A DNA stretch of 64,000 nt. It comes from IMCC26207 sp037141255. GTDB lineage: Bacteria > Actinomycetota > Acidimicrobiia > Acidimicrobiales > Microtrichaceae. A program made the translations under genes and the position numbers. Positions 25,826 to 33,618 of the stretch are shown here, one piece after another (positions within the stretch are counted from its first letter, which is position 1; every line of letters begins with the position of its first letter). The stretch is from NCBI GenBank assembly GCA_037141255.1, contig JBAXCX010000001.1:15723-79722 (forward strand), written 5' to 3'. Under the pieces are notes generated by a model that was not told the origin of the DNA, did not search any database, and saw nothing but the letters and a program-made list of their open reading frames with translations.

Positions 25826-26998
25826 ATGTCAGAAAAAACGCGATCAACTAGACGGCCCCGGTTCGGAGCACTCCTGATAGTTCTTCTCTTCGGTGTTCTC
25901 GCATCCACCTCACAGGCCAGCCCTGCGGGTGCTAGCAGGCAAACGAAAAGCCAAGACGCCCGCACCGTGCAGATAGATCCGGCCGTACTCGCTGAAGCGA
26001 CTGGTCCTGACGGAGTTCTCGACATCGCGATTCGAGAGATTGACCCCTTTGTGATGTCTGCGCCAAACGGTTGGTCTGGGTACAGCATCGAGATGTGGGA
26101 AGAGGCCGCCGGGACGTTAAAAATTCCCTACAAGTACCATCAGTTTGCCTCGGTTGCTGAACAACTTGATGCGCTGCGAACACGGAAAGTGGACGCGGCG
26201 CTCGGGGCAATCTCGATTACGGCCGCCCGTGAAGCTGAGTTCGATTTTACCGTTCCGATGTATGACTCAGGCTTGCAAATCTTGACCACTGCCTCGAGCG
26301 GCGGAGCGTGGTCGTTGTTGGGAAAGTTGTTCTCCTCAACCGTGCTGTTTCTGCTGCTCGGCTTAGTTGTCATGCTCGTCATCGTTGGCCACATTGTCTG
26401 GCTAGTTGAGCGGCGACGTAACGAGCACTTTCCGCGTGGTTACGGTCCAGGCGTTTGGGAGGGCATCTGGTGGTCAATTGTGACCATGTCCACCGTGGGT
26501 TACGGCGACAGAACCGTCACCACGCGAGCTGGCCGCATCGTTGCCATGTGCTGGATGCTCATTGGCTTAGTCCTCGTTGCTCAATTCACCGCAATCATCA
26601 CCTCGACGCTGACGGTGAACCGTTTGGAAGCCGAGGTGAACAACGTGGGTGACCTGAACGGAAAGAAGGTCGTCACCGTGGCAAATACCTCCTCCGTTCA
26701 GTTTCTCGACAGCATCGGGATTCTTCCCATCGAAGTCAACGATACGGACGCTGCCTTTAAACAGATCGAATCGGGTAGGGCCTCGGCTTTTGTCTTCGAC
26801 GCTCCGGTGCTGCGGAGCCATCTTGCGAAGAGCGGAAATGACTCGCTTCACATCGTTGGACCAGTCTTTCAACAGCAGGGCTATGGAATGGCGTTCCCTT
26901 CGCTGTCACCGATTATTACGCCTATCGACCTTGAGTTCCTCAAGCAGCGAGAAGATGGCTTTTCGGCAGATCTCAGCCGCAAGTACATGGGTAACTAA
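25826..26998 (+). CDS. Glutamate-receptor-like ligand-gated potassium channel (GluR0-type)
   Basis: A prokaryotic ionotropic glutamate receptor homologue, in which a periplasmic amino-acid-binding domain is split by a K+ pore. After a signal-like segment come lobe S1 (about 60-165 in the 396-residue numbering from the GTG at 25808), TM1 (about 177-200), the re-entrant pore with selectivity filter STVGYGD (228-234), TM3 (about 243-268) and lobe S2 (280-390). Arg141 in SITAAREAEFDFTVP aligns with the ligand carboxylate-binding Arg, and Asp331 in FVFDAPVL with the amino-group-binding acid. I prefer the ATG at 25826, which has AAGG 7 bases upstream. The ligand is probably an amino acid; ion choice follows the TVGYG filter. 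Confidence 0.88.
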   Translation: MSEKTRSTRRPRFGALLIVLLFGVLASTSQASPAGASRQTKSQDARTVQIDPAVLAEATGPDGVLDIAIREIDPFVMSAPNGWSGYSIEMWEEAAGTLKIPYKYHQFASVAEQLDALRTRKVDAALGAISITAAREAEFDFTVPMYDSGLQILTTASSGGAWSLLGKLFSSTVLFLLLGLVVMLVIVGHIVWLVERRRNEHFPRGYGPGVWEGIWWSIVTMSTVGYGDRTVTTRAGRIVAMCWMLIGLVLVAQFTAIITSTLTVNRLEAEVNNVGDLNGKKVVTVANTSSVQFLDSIGILPIEVNDTDAAFKQIESGRASAFVFDAPVLRSHLAKSGNDSLHIVGPVFQQQGYGMAFPSLSPIITPIDLEFLKQREDGFSADLSRKYMGN

Positions 26999-27029
26999 GG
27001 GCAGCTAGCCCTGCTGCCAAAGCCAAAAC

Positions 27030-27043
27030 TGGAACGCGTTCTA
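27030..27043. promoter_or_regulatory. KstR-type operator candidate (site 2)
   Basis: TGGAACGCGTTCTA matches T-NN-AAC-NN-GTT-NN-A exactly, with a perfect GAAC-GC-GTTC core. It ends 15 bases before the amidohydrolase start at 27059. The preceding bases AAAAC are also shared with the sites at 31416 and 44581. Confidence 0.65.
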
Positions 27044-27058
27044 CTGAGTCGATCTAGA

Positions 27059-27940
27059 GTGCAGGCCATGGGCATGCCTAGCGATATTGCAATCATCGAC
27101 ACCATGATCGGCTTTCCAAGCACTGACAGACGAGAGGTGTACAAGTTCCTGGCACCTTCCCTGCGCGATGCGGAGTCAAAAGAAGACTTCAAGATGCCGG
27201 CGCAGTACATGTTCAAAGACATACCCAGCGAGATTGAAGACGGAGTAGATGCTGTGGCGGTCACTTTGGACAATATGGATCGATACGGAGTTGCCCAAGG
27301 TCTGATCAACGTAGGAAACGAGACGCGAGATGAGCCTCGTCGAGCAATCACTGCTCACCCCGACCGCTTCTTAGGCCTAGTAGATGTCGATCCCAGACAG
27401 GGCATGGATGCCGTCAGAAAGATCCGTAAATACCACGATGAGTTCGGCATCGTGGCCGTTTCAAGCTTTCCTTCGGGCTGCGAAACTGCAATCAATGCAG
27501 CGGCCTACTACCCCGTGTATGCCACCTGTGCCGAACTTGGCCTGCCAATCTTTTTGACTGCTGGGGTGCCCGGGCCTCGAGTCCCGCTTGGGCCGCAACG
27601 CGTGGAGTACCTAGACGAGATTTGCTGGTTCTTTCCGGAGCTCACCGTGGTGATGCGTCACGGGGCAGACCCGTGGACTGAACTGGCAGTCAAGCTGATG
27701 TTGAAATGGCCAAATTTGTACTATTCGACCTCTGCCTTTGCGCCCAAGCATTACCCCAAGACCATCATCGACTATGCGAACACTCGCGGTGCGGACAAGG
27801 TGCTCTACGCCGGCTACTTCCCCGCTGGGCTCACGTATGAGCGGATCATGGCCGAGATGCCCACGATCGGCCTGAAGGACGAAGTCTGGCCGAAATTCCT
27901 GCGCGATAACGCTGCAAGAATTCTTGGCCTAGCGAGTTAA
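27059..27940 (+). CDS. Amidohydrolase family 2 protein, atypical metal site
   Basis: A 293-residue TIM-barrel protein of the amidohydrolase-2 (ACMSD-like) family common in mycobacteria and Acidimicrobiia. Landmarks are AIIDTMIGFPSTDRREVY, the phrase MPAQYMFKDIPSE, WFFPELTVVMRHGADPW and YYSTSAFAPKHYPKTIIDYANT. The usual N-terminal metal-binding HxH or DxH is replaced by DTM and the late FGSDFP-like motif is YAGYFPAG, so the metal site looks altered; the function is unknown. A GTG start at 27059 or ATG at 27068 are both possible. A KstR-type site directly upstream suggests control by the regulator at 30783. Confidence 0.85.
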   Translation: MQAMGMPSDIAIIDTMIGFPSTDRREVYKFLAPSLRDAESKEDFKMPAQYMFKDIPSEIEDGVDAVAVTLDNMDRYGVAQGLINVGNETRDEPRRAITAHPDRFLGLVDVDPRQGMDAVRKIRKYHDEFGIVAVSSFPSGCETAINAAAYYPVYATCAELGLPIFLTAGVPGPRVPLGPQRVEYLDEICWFFPELTVVMRHGADPWTELAVKLMLKWPNLYYSTSAFAPKHYPKTIIDYANTRGADKVLYAGYFPAGLTYERIMAEMPTIGLKDEVWPKFLRDNAARILGLAS

Positions 27941-28026
27941 TAGGCAGTTCTGGAAAGCCAAACCGCTGATCTGAGTCGATTTGCCCAGAATCTACAGGTG
28001 AGGCCAGAACCAGCCGATACCTCGGT

Positions 28027-29388
28027 ATGTTCTCGGTTCCTTTTGGTTCATCTCGAATCCGCTCTGCAAGGCTCGCCGTGTCGGCGACCATGGTGCTCCT
28101 CAGCGCATGTGGAGTAGCGGCGCCTCCCGTAAGCGAGCCCGGCCCAGCCCCCACGGTAACGACTTCTACCACCACCATCCCGCTGGCCGCGCAGCCTGGC
28201 CCAATTGACGCCTCAACGGCGTGTCACCCAATCAGCGTGGCAGCAGCCTCGGTACCGCTTGTTGGTGTCAACTCAATCACCCCTCAACAAGCTGCTGCTG
28301 AGGCGAGCACCGCGTTCACCTACGCACTCATTGACCCGACTGTTCTTGGCGGACCCGGATCAGTACCCGTAGTGGTGACCTCGCTCGATTCCAACGGTCG
28401 ACCAGAAATCCAGCAGGTGAACTTCGCAAGCCTCAATCAAGCACGCACCGAGGTGGCCGCCATTGCTACCGAGAACATTTCCCAAGGCCTTCAAGTTCTG
28501 TCAGTCGAAACAGAATCTGAACTGCACTCGGTGGGTTCACCGGTTACCAATGACCCGTTCCGGCCCTCGCAATGGGCGCTCGCACAATTCAACTTTGAGG
28601 GAGTCTGGGCCAACACCACGGGAACGGGCGTTTGCGTTGCAGTGGTTGACAGCGGCATAGCGCTCAATCACCCAGACCTAGCCGGAAAGGTCGTTCGTTC
28701 TGCTGACTTCACGGGGGAAGGAACCAATGTCTACGGGGATCACGCAACACACGTGGCAGGAATAATCGCAGCACTGCCCAACAATGGTCAGGGAACAGTT
28801 GGTGCAGCACCTGGAGTCAGCTTGCTCAACGCCAAAGCTCTGACCTCTGCACGTGGCGAAGGAACAACAACTGAAGTTGCCAATGCAATCATTTGGGCGG
28901 TAGACGAGGGCGCAAGGGTGATCAACACCTCGATCGGCGGCAGTTCGGGGTCATCTGCACTGCAGCAGGCAATCAACTACGCGCAGAGTCACGATGTTGT
29001 GCTCGTGGCCTCGGGTGGCAACGATGGCCTCAACGGCAATCCTGCAAGTTGGCCAGCCGCATATGACTGGCCGATTGCTGCGGCCTCGGTGACCGATACT
29101 GGCGTGCGCTCATCGTTCTCGACCGAAGGCAGCTACATCGACGTTGCAGCCCCTGGCAGTTCGATCTTGTCGACAATCACTTCGAACCGCTACGCATACA
29201 TGTCGGGTACCTCGATGGCGGCACCACATGTGACGGCCTTAGCGGCTCTGGCCCGAGCGGCACATCCAACCGAGTCTGCTACGCAGATCCGGTCTCGAAT
29301 CATAGACACTGCAACCGATACGGGCGCCGCTGGCTGGGATTCAAGCTATGGCTCGGGAGTGATTAACCCACCTGCAGCAGTGGGCTAA
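28027..29388 (+). CDS. Secreted subtilase (S8) lipoprotein
   Basis: A 453-residue extracellular serine protease. The N-terminus has a signal peptide with lipobox LSAC (Cys28), then a Pro/Thr-rich linker and a prodomain-like region to about residue 180. The peptidase S8 domain carries Asp208 (VAVVDSGIALNHPDL), His239 (YGDHATHVAG), the oxyanion Asn in ASGGNDG and Ser396 (SGTSMAAPH), so the triad is complete. There is no C-terminal membrane anchor, unlike mycosins. It lies 54 bases before the WXG100-like gene, in the same direction. Confidence 0.92.
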   Translation: MFSVPFGSSRIRSARLAVSATMVLLSACGVAAPPVSEPGPAPTVTTSTTTIPLAAQPGPIDASTACHPISVAAASVPLVGVNSITPQQAAAEASTAFTYALIDPTVLGGPGSVPVVVTSLDSNGRPEIQQVNFASLNQARTEVAAIATENISQGLQVLSVETESELHSVGSPVTNDPFRPSQWALAQFNFEGVWANTTGTGVCVAVVDSGIALNHPDLAGKVVRSADFTGEGTNVYGDHATHVAGIIAALPNNGQGTVGAAPGVSLLNAKALTSARGEGTTTEVANAIIWAVDEGARVINTSIGGSSGSSALQQAINYAQSHDVVLVASGGNDGLNGNPASWPAAYDWPIAAASVTDTGVRSSFSTEGSYIDVAAPGSSILSTITSNRYAYMSGTSMAAPHVTALAALARAAHPTESATQIRSRIIDTATDTGAAGWDSSYGSGVINPPAAVG

Positions 29389-29442
29389 GCGGGCTCCACT
29401 CCCCGCTGACTGGAGGCTCAGTGACTTCTAGCCTGCCCTGAC

Positions 29443-30777
29443 ATGTCACGAATTGGCGCCGATCCTGTTGCACTCCGCCAGCTTGGCTCCACGCTCAGCA
29501 AGCTTGCCAATCATGTCGACCACAGCGCGGCAAGCTTGGAACGCCAAGTGCGAGGCAGCAGTTGGCGTGGCCAAGATGCCAGAGACTTTCTCCGAGAATG
29601 GCATCAGCGACATCGACCTTCGCTGCAAGCCATATCGGGTGCTTGCTTGCAGGGTTCTACGCAGCTGAAGCGCCAGGCTGAGCAACAAGAGCAGGCCTCT
29701 GATGGAGCATCCTCAGCGCTGCTTGCCAACCCGTTAGCAGCGCAGCAAACCCCTGCCCGACTCCCTGCGCCATTCCCCAAATCAGAGCTGCGCCTGCTCT
29801 CGGGCATGCAGATAACTGCGGGCGCACTTGTAGTTGGCGTGACGCAAAATCTGACCATTCAGCACCTGTCAGACAAACAGCTGCGCGTCACGAGCGCCGA
29901 ACGCAATCAAGCGGGTCTCGCTGCCACTGCTGGGGCCTCGGTCTCGCTCGGCACACAAAACATTTCCCTCGGAGCCAATCTCCGTGGGCAGATTGCGGTC
30001 GCTCAGCTGACTCGTCGCGAGTACACGACCACGCAGAACAACCTGCTGCCGACAATTGCGCTTATCGAAGCCGAGGCTGCTCTTGGGCGCGCTGTCACTG
30101 CTAGCGCTGGTATGCCCGGATTGGGAATAGGTTCATGGTTCCTCACTCAGATTGCACCCATGGCCTCTCGCACCGAAACGCTCACCGAACTCAACCTGAG
30201 TGCTCAGGGTTCGGCTTCTTTGGCCTCTGCTCTTGGTATTCAGGCTGTAGCTCGCGGCGGAGGGAGCTTTCGTTTTGGACAGGGACACAACTCTCAGGTT
30301 CTTGAACTTGAGGGAAGTTCTGCCTCGCTGCTTTCCGGGCAGTTGCTTCAGCGAATTCGATTTGCCTCGGTCGGGGATGCCGGCACAGAGGTGCACCTGT
30401 CTCGTGTTCGCATTGAAATTCCAGAGCGTTCGACCCCCAATCGCCCAACACAAGGAGCAGACCTGATTCTGAGCACAACTACCACCGATGGCCATCACGA
30501 GCATCGCTCAGTCACCAACATGGAGTTGTCGGAATCGGCCAAGATGGAAAGCGTCGAGGGGGTCACCCGCGCCCTGAGGTTCCTTGAGCAGGGTGAGCTT
30601 GGCCAAGCGGTGCATTCGCTCTCTGGCCTTGACCTGCCCGTCGCTGACTCTCTCACCCGCTCAGGCGAATTCTCGGTCAGCGAGCACACGGGAATTCTGG
30701 GTGCCACCCTCGGCGCCGGAGTTGGACTCGGCATCTCAACCGATGGAGGCATGCAGCAACTCAGATTGGTCAGCTGA
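29443..30777 (+). CDS. WXG100-like N-terminal domain fused to unknown Ser/Gly-rich region
   Basis: A 444-residue protein. Residues 1-90 are helical with VALRQLGSTLSKLANHVD, then SSWRGQDARDFLREW, a Trp-x-Gly turn like that of WXG100/ESX-type helical hairpins. The remaining 350 residues are unrecognised: Ala/Gly/Ser/Leu-rich segments that read like repeating amphipathic strands (ASVSLGTQNISLGANLRGQI, LNLSAQGSASLASALGIQA) and a Gly-rich end (ILGATLGAGVGLGISTDGG). No classical signal peptide is seen, as expected of WXG100 secretion substrates. It follows a subtilase, but no ESX ATPase (EccC) or other type VII gene is in the window, so secretion by that route is inference. Confidence 0.75.
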   Translation: MSRIGADPVALRQLGSTLSKLANHVDHSAASLERQVRGSSWRGQDARDFLREWHQRHRPSLQAISGACLQGSTQLKRQAEQQEQASDGASSALLANPLAAQQTPARLPAPFPKSELRLLSGMQITAGALVVGVTQNLTIQHLSDKQLRVTSAERNQAGLAATAGASVSLGTQNISLGANLRGQIAVAQLTRREYTTTQNNLLPTIALIEAEAALGRAVTASAGMPGLGIGSWFLTQIAPMASRTETLTELNLSAQGSASLASALGIQAVARGGGSFRFGQGHNSQVLELEGSSASLLSGQLLQRIRFASVGDAGTEVHLSRVRIEIPERSTPNRPTQGADLILSTTTTDGHHEHRSVTNMELSESAKMESVEGVTRALRFLEQGELGQAVHSLSGLDLPVADSLTRSGEFSVSEHTGILGATLGAGVGLGISTDGGMQQLRLVS

Positions 30778-30782
30778 TGCTT

Positions 30783-31388
30783 TCAGGCAAGCAGAAGGTG
30801 ACTCGCCATTTCGAGTTTGGGCATCACTGAGGAATCTGGCTCTACCCCAGAAATCCAGCTCACTAGGGCCGCAAGCCAAACATCGCTCAGAAGGTCGATT
30901 CGCATGAGCTCACTCTCACGGTCCGCAACGGTTTCGATCCCATCAGCCCCCAATGCGTCGCTAATGATGCGACGCATGAGCACCCGCGTCTCGGCAACGG
31001 CCGTTGCGATCTCTTGGTTACCGGAAACCAGCGCCCGAATCATCGCAATGGTGATTTGCGGTTGCCGCCGAAGGGCAGAATTTGATCTTCTCAGCACGTC
31101 GATGACCCGCTGTATCGGATCAGTTCCCTCTGCGGGACGCACTGCGAGTCGATCAGCGAGTACTTCAATATCGGCGATCATGACCGAGACCAGCAGGTAC
31201 TCTTTGGATGGGAAATATCGGTACAAGGTTCCGAGAGCTACCTCTGCGCGCTGTGCTACCTCGCGCATCTGAACTGCATCCCAGCCGCCTTCCAAGGCAA
31301 GTTGAGAGGTCACCTCGAGCATCCTCGTCAACCGGGCGTTTTGCGACTGAGTCAAACTCGTTGCGTTTGTTGACACCCGTTTCCTCAT
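30783..31388 (-). CDS. TetR-family regulator, KstR-like
   Basis: A 201-residue TetR regulator whose DNA-binding domain closely resembles KstR, the repressor of sterol catabolism in mycobacteria. The segment ALEGGWDAVQMREVAQRAEVALGTLYRYFPSKEYLLVSVM carries the helix-turn-helix. The C-terminal domain is of the acyl-CoA/ligand-binding TetR type. A KstR-type palindrome lies 28 bases upstream, consistent with self-regulation, and near-identical sites precede genes at 8253, 27059 and 44538. The inducer (a CoA thioester in KstR) is unknown here. It converges on the WXG100-like gene. Confidence 0.9.
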   Translation of the reverse strand: MRKRVSTNATSLTQSQNARLTRMLEVTSQLALEGGWDAVQMREVAQRAEVALGTLYRYFPSKEYLLVSVMIADIEVLADRLAVRPAEGTDPIQRVIDVLRRSNSALRRQPQITIAMIRALVSGNQEIATAVAETRVLMRRIISDALGADGIETVADRESELMRIDLLSDVWLAALVSWISGVEPDSSVMPKLEMASHLLLA

Positions 31389-31415
31389 CCCATATCGACT
31401 AGGGAGAGAGCTTAC

Positions 31416-31429
31416 GAGAACCTGTTCCA
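31416..31429. promoter_or_regulatory. KstR-type operator candidate (site 3, autoregulation)
   Basis: On the minus strand this reads TGGAACAGGTTCTC, one mismatch from T-NN-AAC-NN-GTT-NN-A at the last base. It lies 28 bases before the TetR start. Together with flanking bases it shares the 17-mer AAACTGGAACAGGTTCT exactly with the site at 44581. Confidence 0.65.
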
Positions 31430-31453
31430 GTTTTGGTGCCGAAAATGTTGAGC

Positions 31454-32779
31454 CTACAGATCCCGTCCGTCAAGGTTCTCGATCGGCCAAGCAATGAGTT
31501 CTCCAGCCATTCGCTCGAGATCTTCGGTTGCATCAACATCCACGGGGACCTCATCGATGCGCACATGCTCTGTTGCTAACTGAGCAGCCAGCAACTCAAT
31601 GTGCGCCGCCGAGCTTGCGAGCTGCCCCTCAAGACCCCAAAGTTGCAGAGCAACAGGCTGCTGTAGCTCTTCTGCTAATTCGAGTAGTTCTGCAGTGGTG
31701 TCGTCGAGGCCTTCGATACCACCAATCTGATCGCTCACTGCAAAGTAGGGACGGCCCTCAAGGCTGCAGACTAAAGCAGCAGCCGCTGCAAAACCTGGGG
31801 TGAATTTGGCAGGAATGCAGAGGTTGCCGGGAAATGAGGTGGGGAAGCTTCGGGCAAGCCAGAACCCTGCTGCACCAGGGTCTGCAATCAGGGTCCCCTG
31901 TTCGGGAAGCATGCCAGCTAGGTGCAGAGCAGCTCGAGGCGGCGTCAAAGGAACAGTCTCGGACTCATACATCTCTGTGATTACCCCACGGAGTTGCTCA
32001 TACATCGCTGCCCTCAGAGGCATCTCTTGGGAAGCAGTCCACCCGGTGCTCAGCGCATGGAGTTGAGTAGGGGGAACCTCTTGGGTTACAAGACCGTCAA
32101 GAAGTTTCGCAGGCGTTTCATCAGGGTCGACGCCACTCAGAATGACAATCTCTGCTTGATCAAGGCCCGTGCACTCGGCGTCTCGTTGTTGCAAGCCGAG
32201 AGTTCCAAAATGAAAGGGGCTGTCCCACCGCTCCACTCCCTTTGCCCCCCAACTCGTCACGATGCCGCAGCTAGCGGTTCGAGCGAAGGCTCGAACCCCA
32301 GCGAGGCCATTGGAGCGAACGAGTCCAGGGCCAACAAGCATCACGATGTTCAAGCTGGCCAATGATGGGTCGAGGGTGATGACCGGAACGCGCTCCACTT
32401 GGCGAGTAGGAGCCAAATCTTCGGGGACTGTTTCGGTGAGATCGAGATCTAGGTGTAGTGCGAGTGTGCCGGGAAGGACTATTCCCGGTGGGTCAACCAG
32501 GGCATCGAGAAACTCGACCGCAGTGGTCACTGTTTGAAGTGGAGCGAGTCCACCCGGGCTAGAGGAGAGGTGAAGGATGGGGCCCTCAAGCAGAGCTGCG
32601 CCGAGCCGGCCACTGCCATCGTGGTGGCCCAGTCGACCGTCCGCATCGGCTAGTAGCACGGCAAGGTCGGGGTTCTGCACGGGGATCTGTTGCAAGTTGC
32701 CGAGCGGGAGTCCGTAGATGCGACTCACGCCGAGCGAACGCAGGCGCTCTTCAACAACATCGGCAATGGTGCGCTTCAT
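31454..32779 (-). CDS. Degenerate thiamine-pyrophosphate-enzyme homologue
   Basis: A 441-residue protein with the outline of the acetolactate synthase family but shorter than the usual 540-600 residues. The start RTIADVVEERLRSLGVSRIYGLP matches the PYR-domain opening. A central Rossmann-like domain (NIVMLVGPGLVRSNGLAGV) and a final PP-like domain (LIADPGAAGFWLARSF) follow. The catalytic Glu region and the GDG-N cofactor motif are not evident: where GDG is expected the sequence is AVSDQIGGIEG. It may be a non-catalytic relative. It overlaps the start of nothing but its own ATG region with the DUF3097 stop (4 bases), so it is the last gene of the methyltransferase - DUF3097 set. Confidence 0.7.
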   Translation of the reverse strand: MKRTIADVVEERLRSLGVSRIYGLPLGNLQQIPVQNPDLAVLLADADGRLGHHDGSGRLGAALLEGPILHLSSSPGGLAPLQTVTTAVEFLDALVDPPGIVLPGTLALHLDLDLTETVPEDLAPTRQVERVPVITLDPSLASLNIVMLVGPGLVRSNGLAGVRAFARTASCGIVTSWGAKGVERWDSPFHFGTLGLQQRDAECTGLDQAEIVILSGVDPDETPAKLLDGLVTQEVPPTQLHALSTGWTASQEMPLRAAMYEQLRGVITEMYESETVPLTPPRAALHLAGMLPEQGTLIADPGAAGFWLARSFPTSFPGNLCIPAKFTPGFAAAAALVCSLEGRPYFAVSDQIGGIEGLDDTTAELLELAEELQQPVALQLWGLEGQLASSAAHIELLAAQLATEHVRIDEVPVDVDATEDLERMAGELIAWPIENLDGRDL

Positions 32780-33618
32780 GGGGAGTCGTCAGTGGGTGGG
32801 GCGAGCATATCGAGGGCCTGTTCCACAGCACCGACCAACTCTGGTTCCAAGTCGGCAAATGAGTTCACCGCAGACAGCAACCGCTTCCAGCCATCAGTAG
32901 TTGATCCCCAGCCCAAGCGTCTACAGATGCCGGCTTTCCACTCTTCACCCTTTGGCACCTCGGGCCAGGAGTCAATCCCCATCGATCGGGGACGAACGCA
33001 TTGCCAAATATCAACAAAGGGGTGACCAACGATGAGTACGTTGGGATCATGGATCTGCTGCGTCAGGCGGGTTTCCTTTGACCCAGGAATTAGGTGATCA
33101 ACCAGAATCGCCAACCGTCGATCTGCTTGAGGGGCAAACTCTTGAACCACCGCAACGAGGTCATCAATGCCGCGCATGGGCTCAACCACGATGCCCGACT
33201 CTCGCAACTCATCACCCCAGACTCGCTCAATGAAACGAGCATCATGGTCACCCTCGACCCAGAGCCGACTTGGCTGAGCAACCCGCGCCACCTGCTCGGC
33301 AGCTACCACTCCCCCGGCTGCTGACCGCCGTGTTTCGCCCTCGGCAGGAGTCGCCGGCCGGCCTGGGCGCACCAGCGTGACGGTCTCTCCGTTGTGAGCG
33401 AATGATCCGGGGTGATTCTCGAACGTGTGCCGGCCGCCGGAGCGGTCTTTGATGACCACGAGTTGATCCGTGAACTTCAGCAACCTGCCGCGAATCGAGG
33501 TGGAGCGATGCACCAGCATCAGATCAGGTGCGGCCGGGAGCTGCCGGTAGCTCTGGGCGAGCCGTTTGGCTCCGGCAATACCACCAACGCTGCGATCGGC
33601 AAGGATGTCGTCAACCAT
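32776..33618 (-). CDS. DUF3097 family protein
   Basis: An actinobacterial DUF3097 protein of 280 residues, of unknown function. The landmark region SRLWVEGDHDARFIERVWGDEL then VVEPMRGIDDLVA, together with LAILVDHLIPGSKE, has a Toprim-like pattern (an early Glu, then Asp-x-x), which hints at nucleic-acid work; this is inference. The reading frame is open to 33882, but I place the start at the ATG at 33618, which overlaps the methyltransferase stop as ATGGTTGA; upstream residues are Arg/Ser/Cys-rich and unlike the family. Confidence 0.85.
   Translation of the reverse strand: MVDDILADRSVGGIAGAKRLAQSYRQLPAAPDLMLVHRSTSIRGRLLKFTDQLVVIKDRSGGRHTFENHPGSFAHNGETVTLVRPGRPATPAEGETRRSAAGGVVAAEQVARVAQPSRLWVEGDHDARFIERVWGDELRESGIVVEPMRGIDDLVAVVQEFAPQADRRLAILVDHLIPGSKETRLTQQIHDPNVLIVGHPFVDIWQCVRPRSMGIDSWPEVPKGEEWKAGICRRLGWGSTTDGWKRLLSAVNSFADLEPELVGAVEQALDMLAPPTDDSP

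Noticed and set aside
28027..30777. Type VII (ESX) secretion locus
   Set aside because: Only a subtilase and a WXG100-like protein are present; there is no EccB, EccC, EccD or EccE gene, and the subtilase lacks the mycosin C-terminal anchor.
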